Shown here: one piece after another, positions 1 to 9,635 of the stretch | Layout: each line of letters begins with the position of its first letter | Position numbering within the stretch: the first letter of the stretch is position 1 | Source: Zavarzinia aquatilis | GTDB lineage: Bacteria; Pseudomonadota; Alphaproteobacteria; Zavarziniales; Zavarziniaceae | Length of the DNA: 64,000 nt | Reading direction: 5' to 3' | Assembly (NCBI RefSeq): GCF_003173035.1 | Contig: NZ_QGLE01000002.1 | Coordinates: 248,001-312,000, forward strand | Translations under genes and position numbers: made by a program | The notes under the pieces: model-generated | The model's database searches: none | What the model saw: the letters and a program-made list of their open reading frames with translations, nothing else | Told to the model about the DNA's origin: nothing

Positions 1-378
1 ACACCGGTGCAGGCCCTGATCAGCATCGCCGACCTCGGCGGAACTCCCGGCGATGCCGTTGCATTGCGCCGGCAGGTGCTCCGTCACGAACTCGCCCACG
101 GCGAATTCTTCACCCGTCTCTTCTATCGGGCAGCCTGCGACCGGTTCTGGCGACAGGGACTGAACGGCTACGAAAGAAACCTGTTCCTGCGCTTCCTGGA
201 TCGCGAAGGTTACGATATTCGCGAGACCGAACTGGTGATCAACGAGGTTCAGGCCTATCTCGGCTTCACCGCCGGTCCGGGGCTTTTCGATGCCCGGCAG
301 CTCGGCATCGACGATATTGCGTTCGACGAGTTGAGGCAGCGCTTCCACCGCGCGATGAACGCCACCCCCGCCTTCTAG
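1..378 (+). CDS. C-terminal part of a protein with an HExxH zinc-protease motif (5' end outside window)
   Basis: The reading frame is open from base 1, so the gene starts before the window. The visible part is about 125 codons. An HELAH motif (bases 85-99) matches the HExxH zinc-binding helix of gluzincin metallopeptidases. About 50 residues later comes NEVQAYL (from base 241), whose Glu could be the third zinc ligand. I do not recognise the family by name, and the remainder of the protein is unseen. It lies 151 bp upstream of the secretion cassette on the same strand. A link in function is possible but unproven. A GTG at base 7 exists but is probably internal. Confidence 0.6.
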   Translation, partial: TPVQALISIADLGGTPGDAVALRRQVLRHELAHGEFFTRLFYRAACDRFWRQGLNGYERNLFLRFLDREGYDIRETELVINEVQAYLGFTAGPGLFDARQLGIDDIAFDELRQRFHRAMNATPAF

Positions 379-529
379 TCTCGATGCTTGACGCCCCACG
401 CGTAATATTCTGAAATCTGCCGCCACCCGGGGGGGTGAATTTGGCCGGTGTCGGCCTGTTCCGGGTGACTCGGCGATCTGTTGGATGCTTTGCCCTGCGC
501 CAGCTTCCGGCAGCCGCCCAGGGGGAACA

Positions 530-2311
530 ATGAAGACAGTGGTTCAGGGCCTGCTTGCCAGCGCAAACGGTTCTCGCGGTCGCGCTCGCGGCCATATCGG
601 TGGCGGCCAGCGCCCCATGTTGGCGCTCGCGACGGCCGCCTTGCTGCTTCACGCCATGCCGGCGGCCGCGCAAAGCCTGCCCTCCGCCGCCCGCCCCGCC
701 GTCGCGCCCGAGGCCCTGACGCCGCCCGCTCCCGCCGCCCCCGGCGGACTGGACCTGGTGACGGCGCCCGCAGGACAGCCGCCGACGGGTGCCGAGAGTG
801 TGAAACTGACCCTGAGCGCCCTCGCCGTCGACGGCAGCACGGTCTATGACGCCGAAACGCTTTCCGCCTTCTATGCCGGGAAGATCGGCACCGAAGTCTC
901 GCTGGCCGACATCTTCGCCATCGCTGCCGCGATCGAGGCCGCCTATCGTAGCGACGGCTATTTCCTGACCCGGGTGGTGGTGCCGGCCCAGCGGATCGAA
1001 GGCGGCGCGGTGAAGCTCGTCGTCGTCGAAGGTTATATCCATTCCGTCGCCGTGGTCGGCGACGCCGGGGGATCCCTCGATCTGGTCAAGGACATGGCCG
1101 CCCGCATCTCGGAAGATCGTGGTCCCGCCCGTCTCGCCACGGTCGAGCGGCAGTTGCTGTTGATCAACGACCTGCCCGGCATCAGCGCCCGGGGGGTGCT
1201 CAGCCCCGTGGCGGGGGAGCGAGGCGCCAGCCAGCTCACCATCGAAGTCGGCCACAAGGCGATGGACGGATTCGTCGCCGTCGACAACCGCAGCTCCGAC
1301 CTGCTCGGTCCCTGGGGCGCCACCGCTTCTGCCGGGGTGAACAGCCTGACCGGCATGGGCGAGCGGCTGGACCTCGTGTTGTTCTCGTCCGTCTTCAGCG
1401 ATCATCAGCGCCTCGCCCAGGTCTCGGGCGATATCGCCCTCGGCAGCGACGGGCTGCGCCTGCGTGCCTATGCCGGCTATGCCCCCGGGCGTCCGGGCGG
1501 CGCGCTCCAGGTTCTCGACGTCGAGACGGCGGCCACCCGCTTTGGCCTCTCCCTCGCCTATCCGGTATTGCGCGGCCGCACGCTTTCGCTGTCGACCCGC
1601 GCCGCCTTCGACTGGCTGGACGAGGATGACGAACTGCTGGGTGTCACCAACACCAGCGATCGCCTGCGCGTCCTGCGTCTGTTCGCGGATGGCGAATACC
1701 ATGACGAATGGGCCGGCGTGACCCGGGCCAGCCTTGGCCTGCACATGGGTGTCGACGCTTTCGGCGCGACGACGGCCGACGACCGCAACCGCTCGCGCGT
1801 CGACGGCGACGGCACCTTCGAGAAGGCGACGCTCGAGGTGTCCCGTCTGCAGGGCCTGTTCTCGGGTGAGTTCGGTTCGCTCAATCTCTTTGTCGAGGCG
1901 ACGGGGCAATATGCTCCGGGCGCCCTGCTGGCGGACGAGGAGTTTCGCCTTGGCGGCTATCGTTTCGGACGGGGTTACACGCCGGGCGAGATCAGCGGCG
2001 ACCGCGCCCTCGGCGCCAGCGCCGAGTTGCAGCTGAACGGGATCATCGACCACAGCGACGAGGCGGGCCAATTCCACCTGCCGTTCCAGCTCTATGGTTT
2101 CTACGATGCCGGCAAGGTCTGGGACCAGGGCCGCACGGAAATATCCAGTGCCGCCCTCACCTCCGCCGGCGCCGGTGTCCGCCTCTATGTCGGCGATTCC
2201 ATCCAGGGCGAGATCGAGGTGGCCAAGCCGCTGACCCGCGACCGCGGCGACCGCAGCGACGACGACAAGCGCAATCCAGGCGTCTTCCTGCGCCTCGTCG
2301 GCAGCTTCTAG
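530..2311 (+). CDS. TpsB two-partner-secretion transporter (ShlB/FhaC/HecB family)
   Basis: An outer-membrane beta-barrel pore that exports the partner exoprotein encoded next to it. The ATG at 530 is chosen because GGGGGA lies 6 nt upstream; an in-frame ATG at 485 has no such site. The product is 593 aa. The N-terminus has an Arg/Gly-rich stretch and then a hydrophobic segment (residues 30-49) ending in AAAQS, a typical cleavage site. A long n-region is common in large exported proteins, but ATG 617 could also be the start. A ShlB-type POTRA domain covers roughly residues 91-166, ending VVVEGYIHSV. The rest is an alternating barrel. GRGYTPGEISGD near residue 480 corresponds to the conserved VRGY/F loop of Omp85/TpsB barrels. 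The stop codon overlaps the AGGAGG that serves tpsA. Confidence 0.93.
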   Translation: MKTVVQGLLASANGSRGRARGHIGGGQRPMLALATAALLLHAMPAAAQSLPSAARPAVAPEALTPPAPAAPGGLDLVTAPAGQPPTGAESVKLTLSALAVDGSTVYDAETLSAFYAGKIGTEVSLADIFAIAAAIEAAYRSDGYFLTRVVVPAQRIEGGAVKLVVVEGYIHSVAVVGDAGGSLDLVKDMAARISEDRGPARLATVERQLLLINDLPGISARGVLSPVAGERGASQLTIEVGHKAMDGFVAVDNRSSDLLGPWGATASAGVNSLTGMGERLDLVLFSSVFSDHQRLAQVSGDIALGSDGLRLRAYAGYAPGRPGGALQVLDVETAATRFGLSLAYPVLRGRTLSLSTRAAFDWLDEDDELLGVTNTSDRLRVLRLFADGEYHDEWAGVTRASLGLHMGVDAFGATTADDRNRSRVDGDGTFEKATLEVSRLQGLFSGEFGSLNLFVEATGQYAPGALLADEEFRLGGYRFGRGYTPGEISGDRALGASAELQLNGIIDHSDEAGQFHLPFQLYGFYDAGKVWDQGRTEISSAALTSAGAGVRLYVGDSIQGEIEVAKPLTRDRGDRSDDDKRNPGVFLRLVGSF

Positions 2312-2324
2312 GAGGAATCGAATC

Positions 2325-5300
2325 ATGACTTTCGCATTCTTCCCGTCGGCGCGACGCGCCGCCCTGTTGGCATCGACCGCGCTCGGCATCGTTCTCGTCG
2401 GCGCGCCCGTCGCGCCGACGCGCGCCAACCCGACCGGCGGCACCGTGGTCCGCGGTGAAGCCACGGTCACCACCGCCCCCGGCACCGTCACGGTCCGCCA
2501 GACCACGGACCGCGCGGTGATCGACTGGCAGGACTTCTCGGTCGGCGGCGGCGAGAGCACCAGTTTCGTTCAGCCGGGGCGCGGCTCTGTCACCCTGAAC
2601 CGGGTGACCGGCGACGATGCCTCGGTGATCGACGGCAAGCTGACCGCCAATGGCAATGTCTTCCTGGTCAACCGGAACGGCGTCCTTGTCGGTGCCGGGG
2701 CGCAGATCGACGTCGGCGGCCTGGTCGCCAGCACCAGCGATATCGCGGACGATGCCTTCATGGCCGGCCGCGACCGCTTCGACCGGCCGACCGACAATCC
2801 GAATGCCCGCGTCGTCAATGAAGGCCGCATCACCGTCGCCGACAAGGGCATCGCCGCCCTCGTCGGCCCGACGGTCGCGAACGATGGCGTCATCGCCGCC
2901 CGTCTCGGCACGGTCGCCCTCGGCAGCGCCGAGACCTTCACCGTCGATCTCGCGGGCGACGGGCTGATCGCCTTCGACACGGGTCAGACCGTGGACCGGG
3001 CGACAGGCGCGCCTCAAGTTGCCAACAGCGGCGTCATCAGCGCCGCCGGGGGCACCATCGTGCTCGACGCCCGGCAGGCTTCCAGCGTGGTCGACCGCGC
3101 CATCGACATGACCGGCGTCATCGAAGCGGGCAGCATCTCGACCGAAGGCGGCACCGTCATCCTCTCCGGCGGGGCGGGCACGACCGCTGTTTCCGGCACG
3201 GTCGATGCCTCGGGCACGACCGGCGGCACCATCGAGATTACGGGCCGGCAGGTCGCCGTCGCCGGCAGCGCCAGCCTCGATGCCTCGGGCGCGCGGGGCG
3301 GCGGCACCGTTCGCCTCGGCGGCGGCCCGCGCGGCACTGGTGCCACCCCGCGCGCTGAAACCACCACGGTCGCGGCCGGTGCCCGCGTCGACGTCTCGGC
3401 GACTGTGCAGGGCGATGGCGGCACGATCGCCGTCTGGTCCGACAAAACGACCGATTTCGCCGGCACGGCCCGGGCGACCGGCGGTGCCTCGGGCGGCAAC
3501 GGCGGCCTGATCGAGACCTCATCCGCCGGCAAACTGTCGGTGGAAGGCGCAAGCATCGACGCTTCGGCGGCATCGGGCAAGGCCGGCGAATGGCTGCTGG
3601 ACCCGGCCGACATCGCCATCGTCAATCGCGGCTCGCCCATTCCCGCCGACGGCGTCTTCATTCCGGCCGACGCCTCGCTGGTTTCGATCGACTCCATCTT
3701 CGACGTGCTCAAGACCGGCACCAACGTCAGCATCGTCACCAACGATCCGGCGATCAAGGGCGACGGCAACATCTCCTATCTCGCCAATGCCGCCTATGAC
3801 CTCGGCGGGGTCGGCGCCAGCCTGCGCCTCGAGGCGGCGGGGGCGATCGACTGGTCGGGAACCCTTCAGGTCTCGAACGGCACGCTGTCGATCGACGCTG
3901 TCGCGGGTCAGGGTCTGATGTGGTCCGGCACGCTCGACGGCGCGGCGGCGGACCTGACCCTGCGCGCGACGGCCGGCGGCTCGATCAAGATTTTCGACGG
4001 CAGGCTCGTCGCCGACACCATCGACCTGCGCGGCTGCATGACCGGGGCCGGCGGCTGTGGCACCGACGCCGATCCTTATGGCGTCGGCATCCAGCCGACG
4101 GCCAGCGGGACTTCCGGTTCCGTGCCCTCGATCGTGATCGACGCCGGGCAGCTCACCCTGCTCGGCGGCTACGGCGGTATCGGCATTGATCACGGCGCGG
4201 ATTCCGAATCCTCGATCGACATCGCGGTCGGGCGCCAGCTGCACATGCAGGGTTACGGCCTGGACCCGTTCCACATCGGGAACGGGGTGTTCTCGCCGGC
4301 ATCGACGGCGACCGTCCTGATCACCGGCGCCTTCCGCAACTCGAACCTCGGCGCCATCGTCGGCGCCCCCCCGGGGATTGACGTTCCGGGTCTCAGCGAA
4401 TCCGAACTGGCGGCCATCGGCGGTTTCCAGTCGCTGACGCTGCGGACCGGTGCCGCTTCCGCCACCTTCGACGCCGACGAAGCCAGCGGCAGCGCGAGCG
4501 TGCTCGTCGTCGGCGCGGTTCCCGGTCAGGTTACCTTCAACGTACCGTTCGACGTCTTCGTCGAGGTCAACGACGGCGGGGACTTCTATCTCGCCTCGAA
4601 TGTGACGATCAAGAGCGCCGACAGCATCTCCATCGTCACGTCGTCGCCATCGTCCAAGGCTTCCTTCCTCGGCGCGGCGGATATCGGGGGCGATTTCACC
4701 ATCGATTCCCCGGACATCATCCTGGCGCGTGGCCTCGACGTCGCGGGACGCATCCTGCTCGATGGCGATGTCGCCGTCGCCGCGCCGGCGATTGCGGTCA
4801 CGGCCGGAACCAATCTCGACATCACCGGCACGCTCGACGGTCTGGTGGCGCCCGGCGGCCCCGTCTCCCCCCATGTCGGACTGACGGCCAAGGCGGGCAG
4901 CGTGCGCATCCGCGGCGATGTCGGCTTCGGCGTCGGCCTCGCCTCGCTCACGGTCCTGGGGGGCGCGGTCGAAATCGCCGGGGTATCGACGCTCGGCGAC
5001 CAGAACTATCTCGCGTCGGTGATCACGCTGTTCGGCAGCGACAGCGCGGGCAACGACTACCGTTCGGCCGCGGGCGACATCACCTTCGACGGCACGACCA
5101 TGCTGGCGGGGACCACCGCCATCGCCGCGGCGGATGGCGGCATCCACTTCACGCGGGACATAATGCGTCTCGATTCGACCCTTGAAACGGCGCTGACCCT
5201 GACCGCGGGCGGTGCCTCGGGCGATGTGATCGTCGACGGCGACATCGGCAGCGTCGAGGGAATGCTCGACCGGGTGACCGTGGCGGCCACCCGGTCCTTC

Positions 5301-8300
5301 ACCCTGCACGATGTGCTGACATCGGGCGACCAGACCTATGCCGCGCCGCTCGGCCAGTTCTTCGGCGAGACCTACCGCTCGTTCTCGGGCAGCATCGTCG
5401 CGGCGGCGACAGAGGCGGCCCTGGTTTCCGGCCCGACCCTGTTCGACGCCGGGCGTGGCGTGAGCTTCGGCAAGGTCGATTCGACCGACGAAGGCTTCGG
5501 CGGCCTCAATGTCGTGGCCCGCGCCGGCAGCATCGGTTTCTTCGGTGCTCTCGGCGGCACCACCCGGTTGAGCTTCCTCACCGCCAAGGCCAGTGAACGC
5601 ATCACGGCGGACGACATCGGAACCACGGGCGACGCCATGCTCTTCGCGCCCGACATCGCCTTCACGGGCGCGAGCTATGACGCGGGCGGCGCCTTCATCG
5701 CCCATGGCGCGATGACAATCGCGCGCGACCTGAGCATCGCGGGCCACGATCTCGTCGACCTGAACGGAGACATCGACCTTGCCTCGGCGGTCGGTGCCGG
5801 CCTGTCGGTCGGCTCGGCCGCGGGCGACATCCTGATCGGCGGCGATGTCGGCGGCATGACCGCCATTGCCTATCTCGACGCGACGGCGGCCGGGGAAATC
5901 TCCCTCGCCAATGCCGCGACCGAGGGCGACCAGCGTTTCTCCGCGAGCCGGGTCAATCTCGGCGGCGCGACCTATGACGCCGGCGGTGCCTTCGCCATCT
6001 CGGGCGAGGCGGTGGCGAGCCGCACGCTGGCCATCACCGCCGGTGACGACATCGTGTTCGACGGCAGTCTCGATGCCCGTGGCGATGCCGTCGATATCGT
6101 CGCCAAATCCGGTGGCGATCTGACCATCTTCGGGCCGATGGGAGGCATCGACGCCTTCGGCTCCATCGAATTGTCCGCTCTTGGCGTCGCCGCCATCGGT
6201 GCCGTCGATGCCATCGGTGCCCTGACTGTCACCGCCGGGGATCACATCCACCTGCTCGACACCCATGTCGCGGCTGGCGGCGACATCGGCCTGTTCGCCG
6301 ATCTTCGCCTTGCCCAGGATGCCCGCATCGTCTCGGGCGGCAGCGTGACCATCGGCGGCAAAGTCGACGGCGATGGCCTGTCGGACGGCATTCCCTCGCT
6401 CAATGTCGCCGGCAACGGCGGCTTCGTCCGTATCGACGGCGCCATCGGCGGCCAGTCGGCCATGCTCGACGTCACCCTTTCTGCCCTCGACCGCGTCTCC
6501 ATCGACGATGTCACCACCGAAGGCAGCCAACTTTACGATGCCCCGCTTGCCCTGCTCGGTGGCGCGACCTACAGCGCGGGCCGTGACTTCAACGTGACCG
6601 GCGATGCCGGGATCGTGCATGGCGCAAGCATCGAGGCCGGGGGCGACATCCACTTCGGCGGCACCATCGAAGCGACCGATGGCGGCGGAGCCTTGCGCGC
6701 CGCGGCGCCGGGCCTGACGGCCAGGGCGGGCGGCGATCTCGGCATCGACGGCGACATCGGCGGCACGAAGACACTCGGCGCCATCGACCTGACGGCGACC
6801 GGCGATATCCTGCTGCAGTCGGCGCAGGCGACAGGCGGCATTTCCGTCGTCGCGGGCGGGCTCGTCCGCCTCGCCGGAACCCTGGACGCGGGCGGCGACC
6901 TGTCGCTCCGCGGTGCGCTCAAGCTGCTCGGCGACACGCGGCTGCTCGCGGCCGGCTCGGTCCTGATCGCCGGCACCGTGGACGCCGATTGCACCACCTG
7001 TCTGGTCGCGGCCGCGCCCGGCCTCGACATCGAGGCGGCGACCGGCTCGGTCGAGGTTACCGGCGCCATCGGCAGCCTCTCCGCCCCTGGCAATGTCAGG
7101 ATCGGTGCGGCCGGCACGCTCGACGTCGCCGCCATCGACGCCGGCGGGTCGCTCACCCTCGCCGGCAATGGCATCACGCTGAACGGGGCCAGTTACACCG
7201 CCGCGGGCGATATCGACATTCTGGGCGACACCCTGCTGACCGGCGTGACCACGCTCGCGGCCGGGGGCGGCATCGGCGTCCGCGGCACCATGGACGCTGC
7301 CGACGGAACCGGGCGCGACCGCGTGCCGGCCCCCACCCTGACGGCCCGGTCGAATGGCGATCTGTTGCTTGCCGGCGATATCGGCAGCCGCGGCGCCCTG
7401 GGCGACATCATGCTCGAAGCGGGGGGGAGCGCCACCGTCGCCGCCATCGACAGTGTCGGCAGCCTGAACATCGAGGCGGGCGACCATATCCATCTGTCGG
7501 GCAACCATATCGTGACGGGCGGCGACATCGACCTGTTCGCCGATGTCCGGCTCGCCCAGTCCATCTCCATCGCCTCGGGCGGCAGTGTGACCGTCTACGG
7601 TCGCATCGACGGCGATGGCCTGTCGGACGAGACACCTTCGCTCGACCTCATCGGCAATGGCGGTTTCGTGCGGGTCAATGGCGCCATCGGCGGCCTGTCG
7701 GCGCTGCTGGACGTTACCATGATCGCGCCCGGGCGCATCACCCTCGGCGACGTGACGACCGAGGGCCGGCAGTATTACGATGCCCCCTTGGCGCTGCTGC
7801 GCGGCGCGACCTACCGCGCCGGGCTCGGCTTCACCGTCACGGGCGATACCGAAATCGCCCGTGACGTAACGGTGACCGCCGGGCGGGACGTCCGCTTCGG
7901 TGGCCGGATCGACGCCATCGACGAAGGCGCCGGCCGGCGTGGACACGCCCCCCTGCTGACCGCCGACGCCGGTGGCGACCTGCTGGTCGACGGCGACATC
8001 GGTGGCTCGGGCATTCTCGGCGGGATCGACCTGACCGCCGCCCGAGACATCCTGCTGCACGGCGTGACCGTGGCCGACGGCATATACGCCGCCGCGGACG
8101 GCTTCATCCGCCTTGGCGGCAGGCTGGACGCGGGCGGTGGCCTTTCGCTGCTGGGCACGGTCCGCCTCTTCGCCGACACCCTCCTGCGCGCGGGGGAATC
8201 GGTCTTCGTCGACGGGACCATCGACGTCGACGACTGCTACGGCTGCCTGGTCAGCGCGTCCCCCGGCCTCGATATCGAGGCGGCGGCCGGCACCGTCGAA

Positions 8301-9635
8301 ATTACTGGCGCCATCGGAGCCGTGTCCGCGCCGGGCGACATCTGGATCAGCGCCGACGGCTCGATCGACGTCGCCGATATCGACACGGACGGCTCGATCT
8401 TCATGCGCGGGAACGGCATCACGCTGAACGGCGGACATTACAGCGCGTCGGAAGGCATCAACATCCAGGGCGACACGGTGCTGACCCGGGCCACCAGCGT
8501 CACGGCGGGCGGCGACGTCGACATCGTCGGCACCGTCGACATGCTGCCCGGCGCGGATGGCGGCGATGCCCTGCCAGTGCCAACAAAAGGGCCGGTCGAG
8601 ATCATTTCGCGCGGCGGCAATGTCAGCCTGGCGAAGGCCGTCGGCGCGGCCGGCAGCCTCGGCAGCCTGCTGGTTTCGGCGGCCGAGGAGATCTTCCTGG
8701 CGCGGGGCGTCTGGACCGATGGCGGCCAGACCTACGATGCCAGCCGCGTCACGGCCACCAACGCGATCCTTGCCAGTACCTCGGCCGGCATCGCCATCGA
8801 CGGCAGCCTCGAAGCCAGCGGCGACGTCACCTTGCAAGCCGCGACCGACATCGACATCGCCGGCACCATCGACAGCCTGCGTGGCGAAGGCTCCGGCCTC
8901 GCCCGGGTCGGCATGACGGCCGGACGTGAAATCCGCCTGCTCGGCGCGGTCGGACAGGGTGCCGCGCTCGGCTCGTTCGAACTGGTGGCCGGGGTCAGGA
9001 TCGACCCGTTGTCGGTGACCACTTTCGGTGCCCAGTCCTACAGCGCGCCAATCGTCATCCTCAGCGGCAGCCGCTACGAGACCAATGGCGGCACGTTCAC
9101 GACCTCGGGCAATCTCAGCCTGACCGCGCCCGAGGTGACCATCGTCACCACGGGCTCGGGCGGCGACGGCGACATCCTGCTGGAGGGAGCCGCCGATGGC
9201 GCGGACGTGACGCTGGATGCCGGCGACGGCGATATCACCGGCCTCAATGTTACTTTCAACAGGCTGACGGTCATGAGCACGACCGGTTCCGCCACGATGG
9301 GCGGCAGCCTCGGGGACATCTCGGGTGTCGAGGCCGCGGCCGACGTCCTGCGCCCGGATGGCATCGCGGCCACCTATCTGTTCAACGATTGCGTCATGGC
9401 CACGAGCTGCGGCGGCCCGCCGCCGCCGGTCGGCAGCATCGACCCCGAGGGCACGATCAAGGTCACGCTGCCGCCGCCGCTCGTGCTGCCGCAACTGTCA
9501 CCGACACCGCTGATCGTTCTCGCCACCGACGATCCCCTGGACGACCCGCGTTTCGTCCTGTCCAACACCGGCAAGGATACCCTGTGGCGGCTCGACCTGT
9601 TGCTTCCCGATGCCACCCGGGAGGGCGGGCAATGA
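2325..9635 (+). CDS. TpsA exoprotein with filamentous-haemagglutinin TPS domain, giant beta-helix
   Basis: A 2,436-residue secreted protein, probably the cargo of the TpsB upstream. AGGAGG overlaps the tpsB stop, 9 nt before the ATG. The signal peptide (residues 1 to about 34) ends PTRA, and the mature protein begins NPTGG. The TPS/haemagglutination domain follows (about 36-270) with FLVNRNGVLVG near residue 112, a variant of the family NPNG motif. The rest is Gly/Ala/Asp-rich short-strand repeat sequence expected to form a right-handed beta-helix. Residues 1306-1719 and 1720-2133 are tandem copies. Each carries one CxxC (C1556/C1559 and C1971/C1974). Near the end are C2356 and C2362, then a Pro-rich stretch and a tail ending DATREGGQ. 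Adhesion or matrix formation is likely from the family; the ligand is unknown. Confidence 0.92.
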   Translation: MTFAFFPSARRAALLASTALGIVLVGAPVAPTRANPTGGTVVRGEATVTTAPGTVTVRQTTDRAVIDWQDFSVGGGESTSFVQPGRGSVTLNRVTGDDASVIDGKLTANGNVFLVNRNGVLVGAGAQIDVGGLVASTSDIADDAFMAGRDRFDRPTDNPNARVVNEGRITVADKGIAALVGPTVANDGVIAARLGTVALGSAETFTVDLAGDGLIAFDTGQTVDRATGAPQVANSGVISAAGGTIVLDARQASSVVDRAIDMTGVIEAGSISTEGGTVILSGGAGTTAVSGTVDASGTTGGTIEITGRQVAVAGSASLDASGARGGGTVRLGGGPRGTGATPRAETTTVAAGARVDVSATVQGDGGTIAVWSDKTTDFAGTARATGGASGGNGGLIETSSAGKLSVEGASIDASAASGKAGEWLLDPADIAIVNRGSPIPADGVFIPADASLVSIDSIFDVLKTGTNVSIVTNDPAIKGDGNISYLANAAYDLGGVGASLRLEAAGAIDWSGTLQVSNGTLSIDAVAGQGLMWSGTLDGAAADLTLRATAGGSIKIFDGRLVADTIDLRGCMTGAGGCGTDADPYGVGIQPTASGTSGSVPSIVIDAGQLTLLGGYGGIGIDHGADSESSIDIAVGRQLHMQGYGLDPFHIGNGVFSPASTATVLITGAFRNSNLGAIVGAPPGIDVPGLSESELAAIGGFQSLTLRTGAASATFDADEASGSASVLVVGAVPGQVTFNVPFDVFVEVNDGGDFYLASNVTIKSADSISIVTSSPSSKASFLGAADIGGDFTIDSPDIILARGLDVAGRILLDGDVAVAAPAIAVTAGTNLDITGTLDGLVAPGGPVSPHVGLTAKAGSVRIRGDVGFGVGLASLTVLGGAVEIAGVSTLGDQNYLASVITLFGSDSAGNDYRSAAGDITFDGTTMLAGTTAIAAADGGIHFTRDIMRLDSTLETALTLTAGGASGDVIVDGDIGSVEGMLDRVTVAATRSFTLHDVLTSGDQTYAAPLGQFFGETYRSFSGSIVAAATEAALVSGPTLFDAGRGVSFGKVDSTDEGFGGLNVVARAGSIGFFGALGGTTRLSFLTAKASERITADDIGTTGDAMLFAPDIAFTGASYDAGGAFIAHGAMTIARDLSIAGHDLVDLNGDIDLASAVGAGLSVGSAAGDILIGGDVGGMTAIAYLDATAAGEISLANAATEGDQRFSASRVNLGGATYDAGGAFAISGEAVASRTLAITAGDDIVFDGSLDARGDAVDIVAKSGGDLTIFGPMGGIDAFGSIELSALGVAAIGAVDAIGALTVTAGDHIHLLDTHVAAGGDIGLFADLRLAQDARIVSGGSVTIGGKVDGDGLSDGIPSLNVAGNGGFVRIDGAIGGQSAMLDVTLSALDRVSIDDVTTEGSQLYDAPLALLGGATYSAGRDFNVTGDAGIVHGASIEAGGDIHFGGTIEATDGGGALRAAAPGLTARAGGDLGIDGDIGGTKTLGAIDLTATGDILLQSAQATGGISVVAGGLVRLAGTLDAGGDLSLRGALKLLGDTRLLAAGSVLIAGTVDADCTTCLVAAAPGLDIEAATGSVEVTGAIGSLSAPGNVRIGAAGTLDVAAIDAGGSLTLAGNGITLNGASYTAAGDIDILGDTLLTGVTTLAAGGGIGVRGTMDAADGTGRDRVPAPTLTARSNGDLLLAGDIGSRGALGDIMLEAGGSATVAAIDSVGSLNIEAGDHIHLSGNHIVTGGDIDLFADVRLAQSISIASGGSVTVYGRIDGDGLSDETPSLDLIGNGGFVRVNGAIGGLSALLDVTMIAPGRITLGDVTTEGRQYYDAPLALLRGATYRAGLGFTVTGDTEIARDVTVTAGRDVRFGGRIDAIDEGAGRRGHAPLLTADAGGDLLVDGDIGGSGILGGIDLTAARDILLHGVTVADGIYAAADGFIRLGGRLDAGGGLSLLGTVRLFADTLLRAGESVFVDGTIDVDDCYGCLVSASPGLDIEAAAGTVEITGAIGAVSAPGDIWISADGSIDVADIDTDGSIFMRGNGITLNGGHYSASEGINIQGDTVLTRATSVTAGGDVDIVGTVDMLPGADGGDALPVPTKGPVEIISRGGNVSLAKAVGAAGSLGSLLVSAAEEIFLARGVWTDGGQTYDASRVTATNAILASTSAGIAIDGSLEASGDVTLQAATDIDIAGTIDSLRGEGSGLARVGMTAGREIRLLGAVGQGAALGSFELVAGVRIDPLSVTTFGAQSYSAPIVILSGSRYETNGGTFTTSGNLSLTAPEVTIVTTGSGGDGDILLEGAADGADVTLDAGDGDITGLNVTFNRLTVMSTTGSATMGGSLGDISGVEAAADVLRPDGIAATYLFNDCVMATSCGGPPPPVGSIDPEGTIKVTLPPPLVLPQLSPTPLIVLATDDPLDDPRFVLSNTGKDTLWRLDLLLPDATREGGQ

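Noticed and set aside
266-2560. A 764-codon minus-strand frame opposite tpsB
   Set aside because: Low-complexity, Ala/Gly/Arg-rich translation with no domain; tpsB on the plus strand is clearly the gene.
3519-9494. A 1,991-codon open frame on the minus strand opposite tpsA
   Set aside because: It mirrors the biased codon use of tpsA and has no recognisable domain, signal peptide or ribosome site. Long antisense frames are expected in GC-rich DNA.
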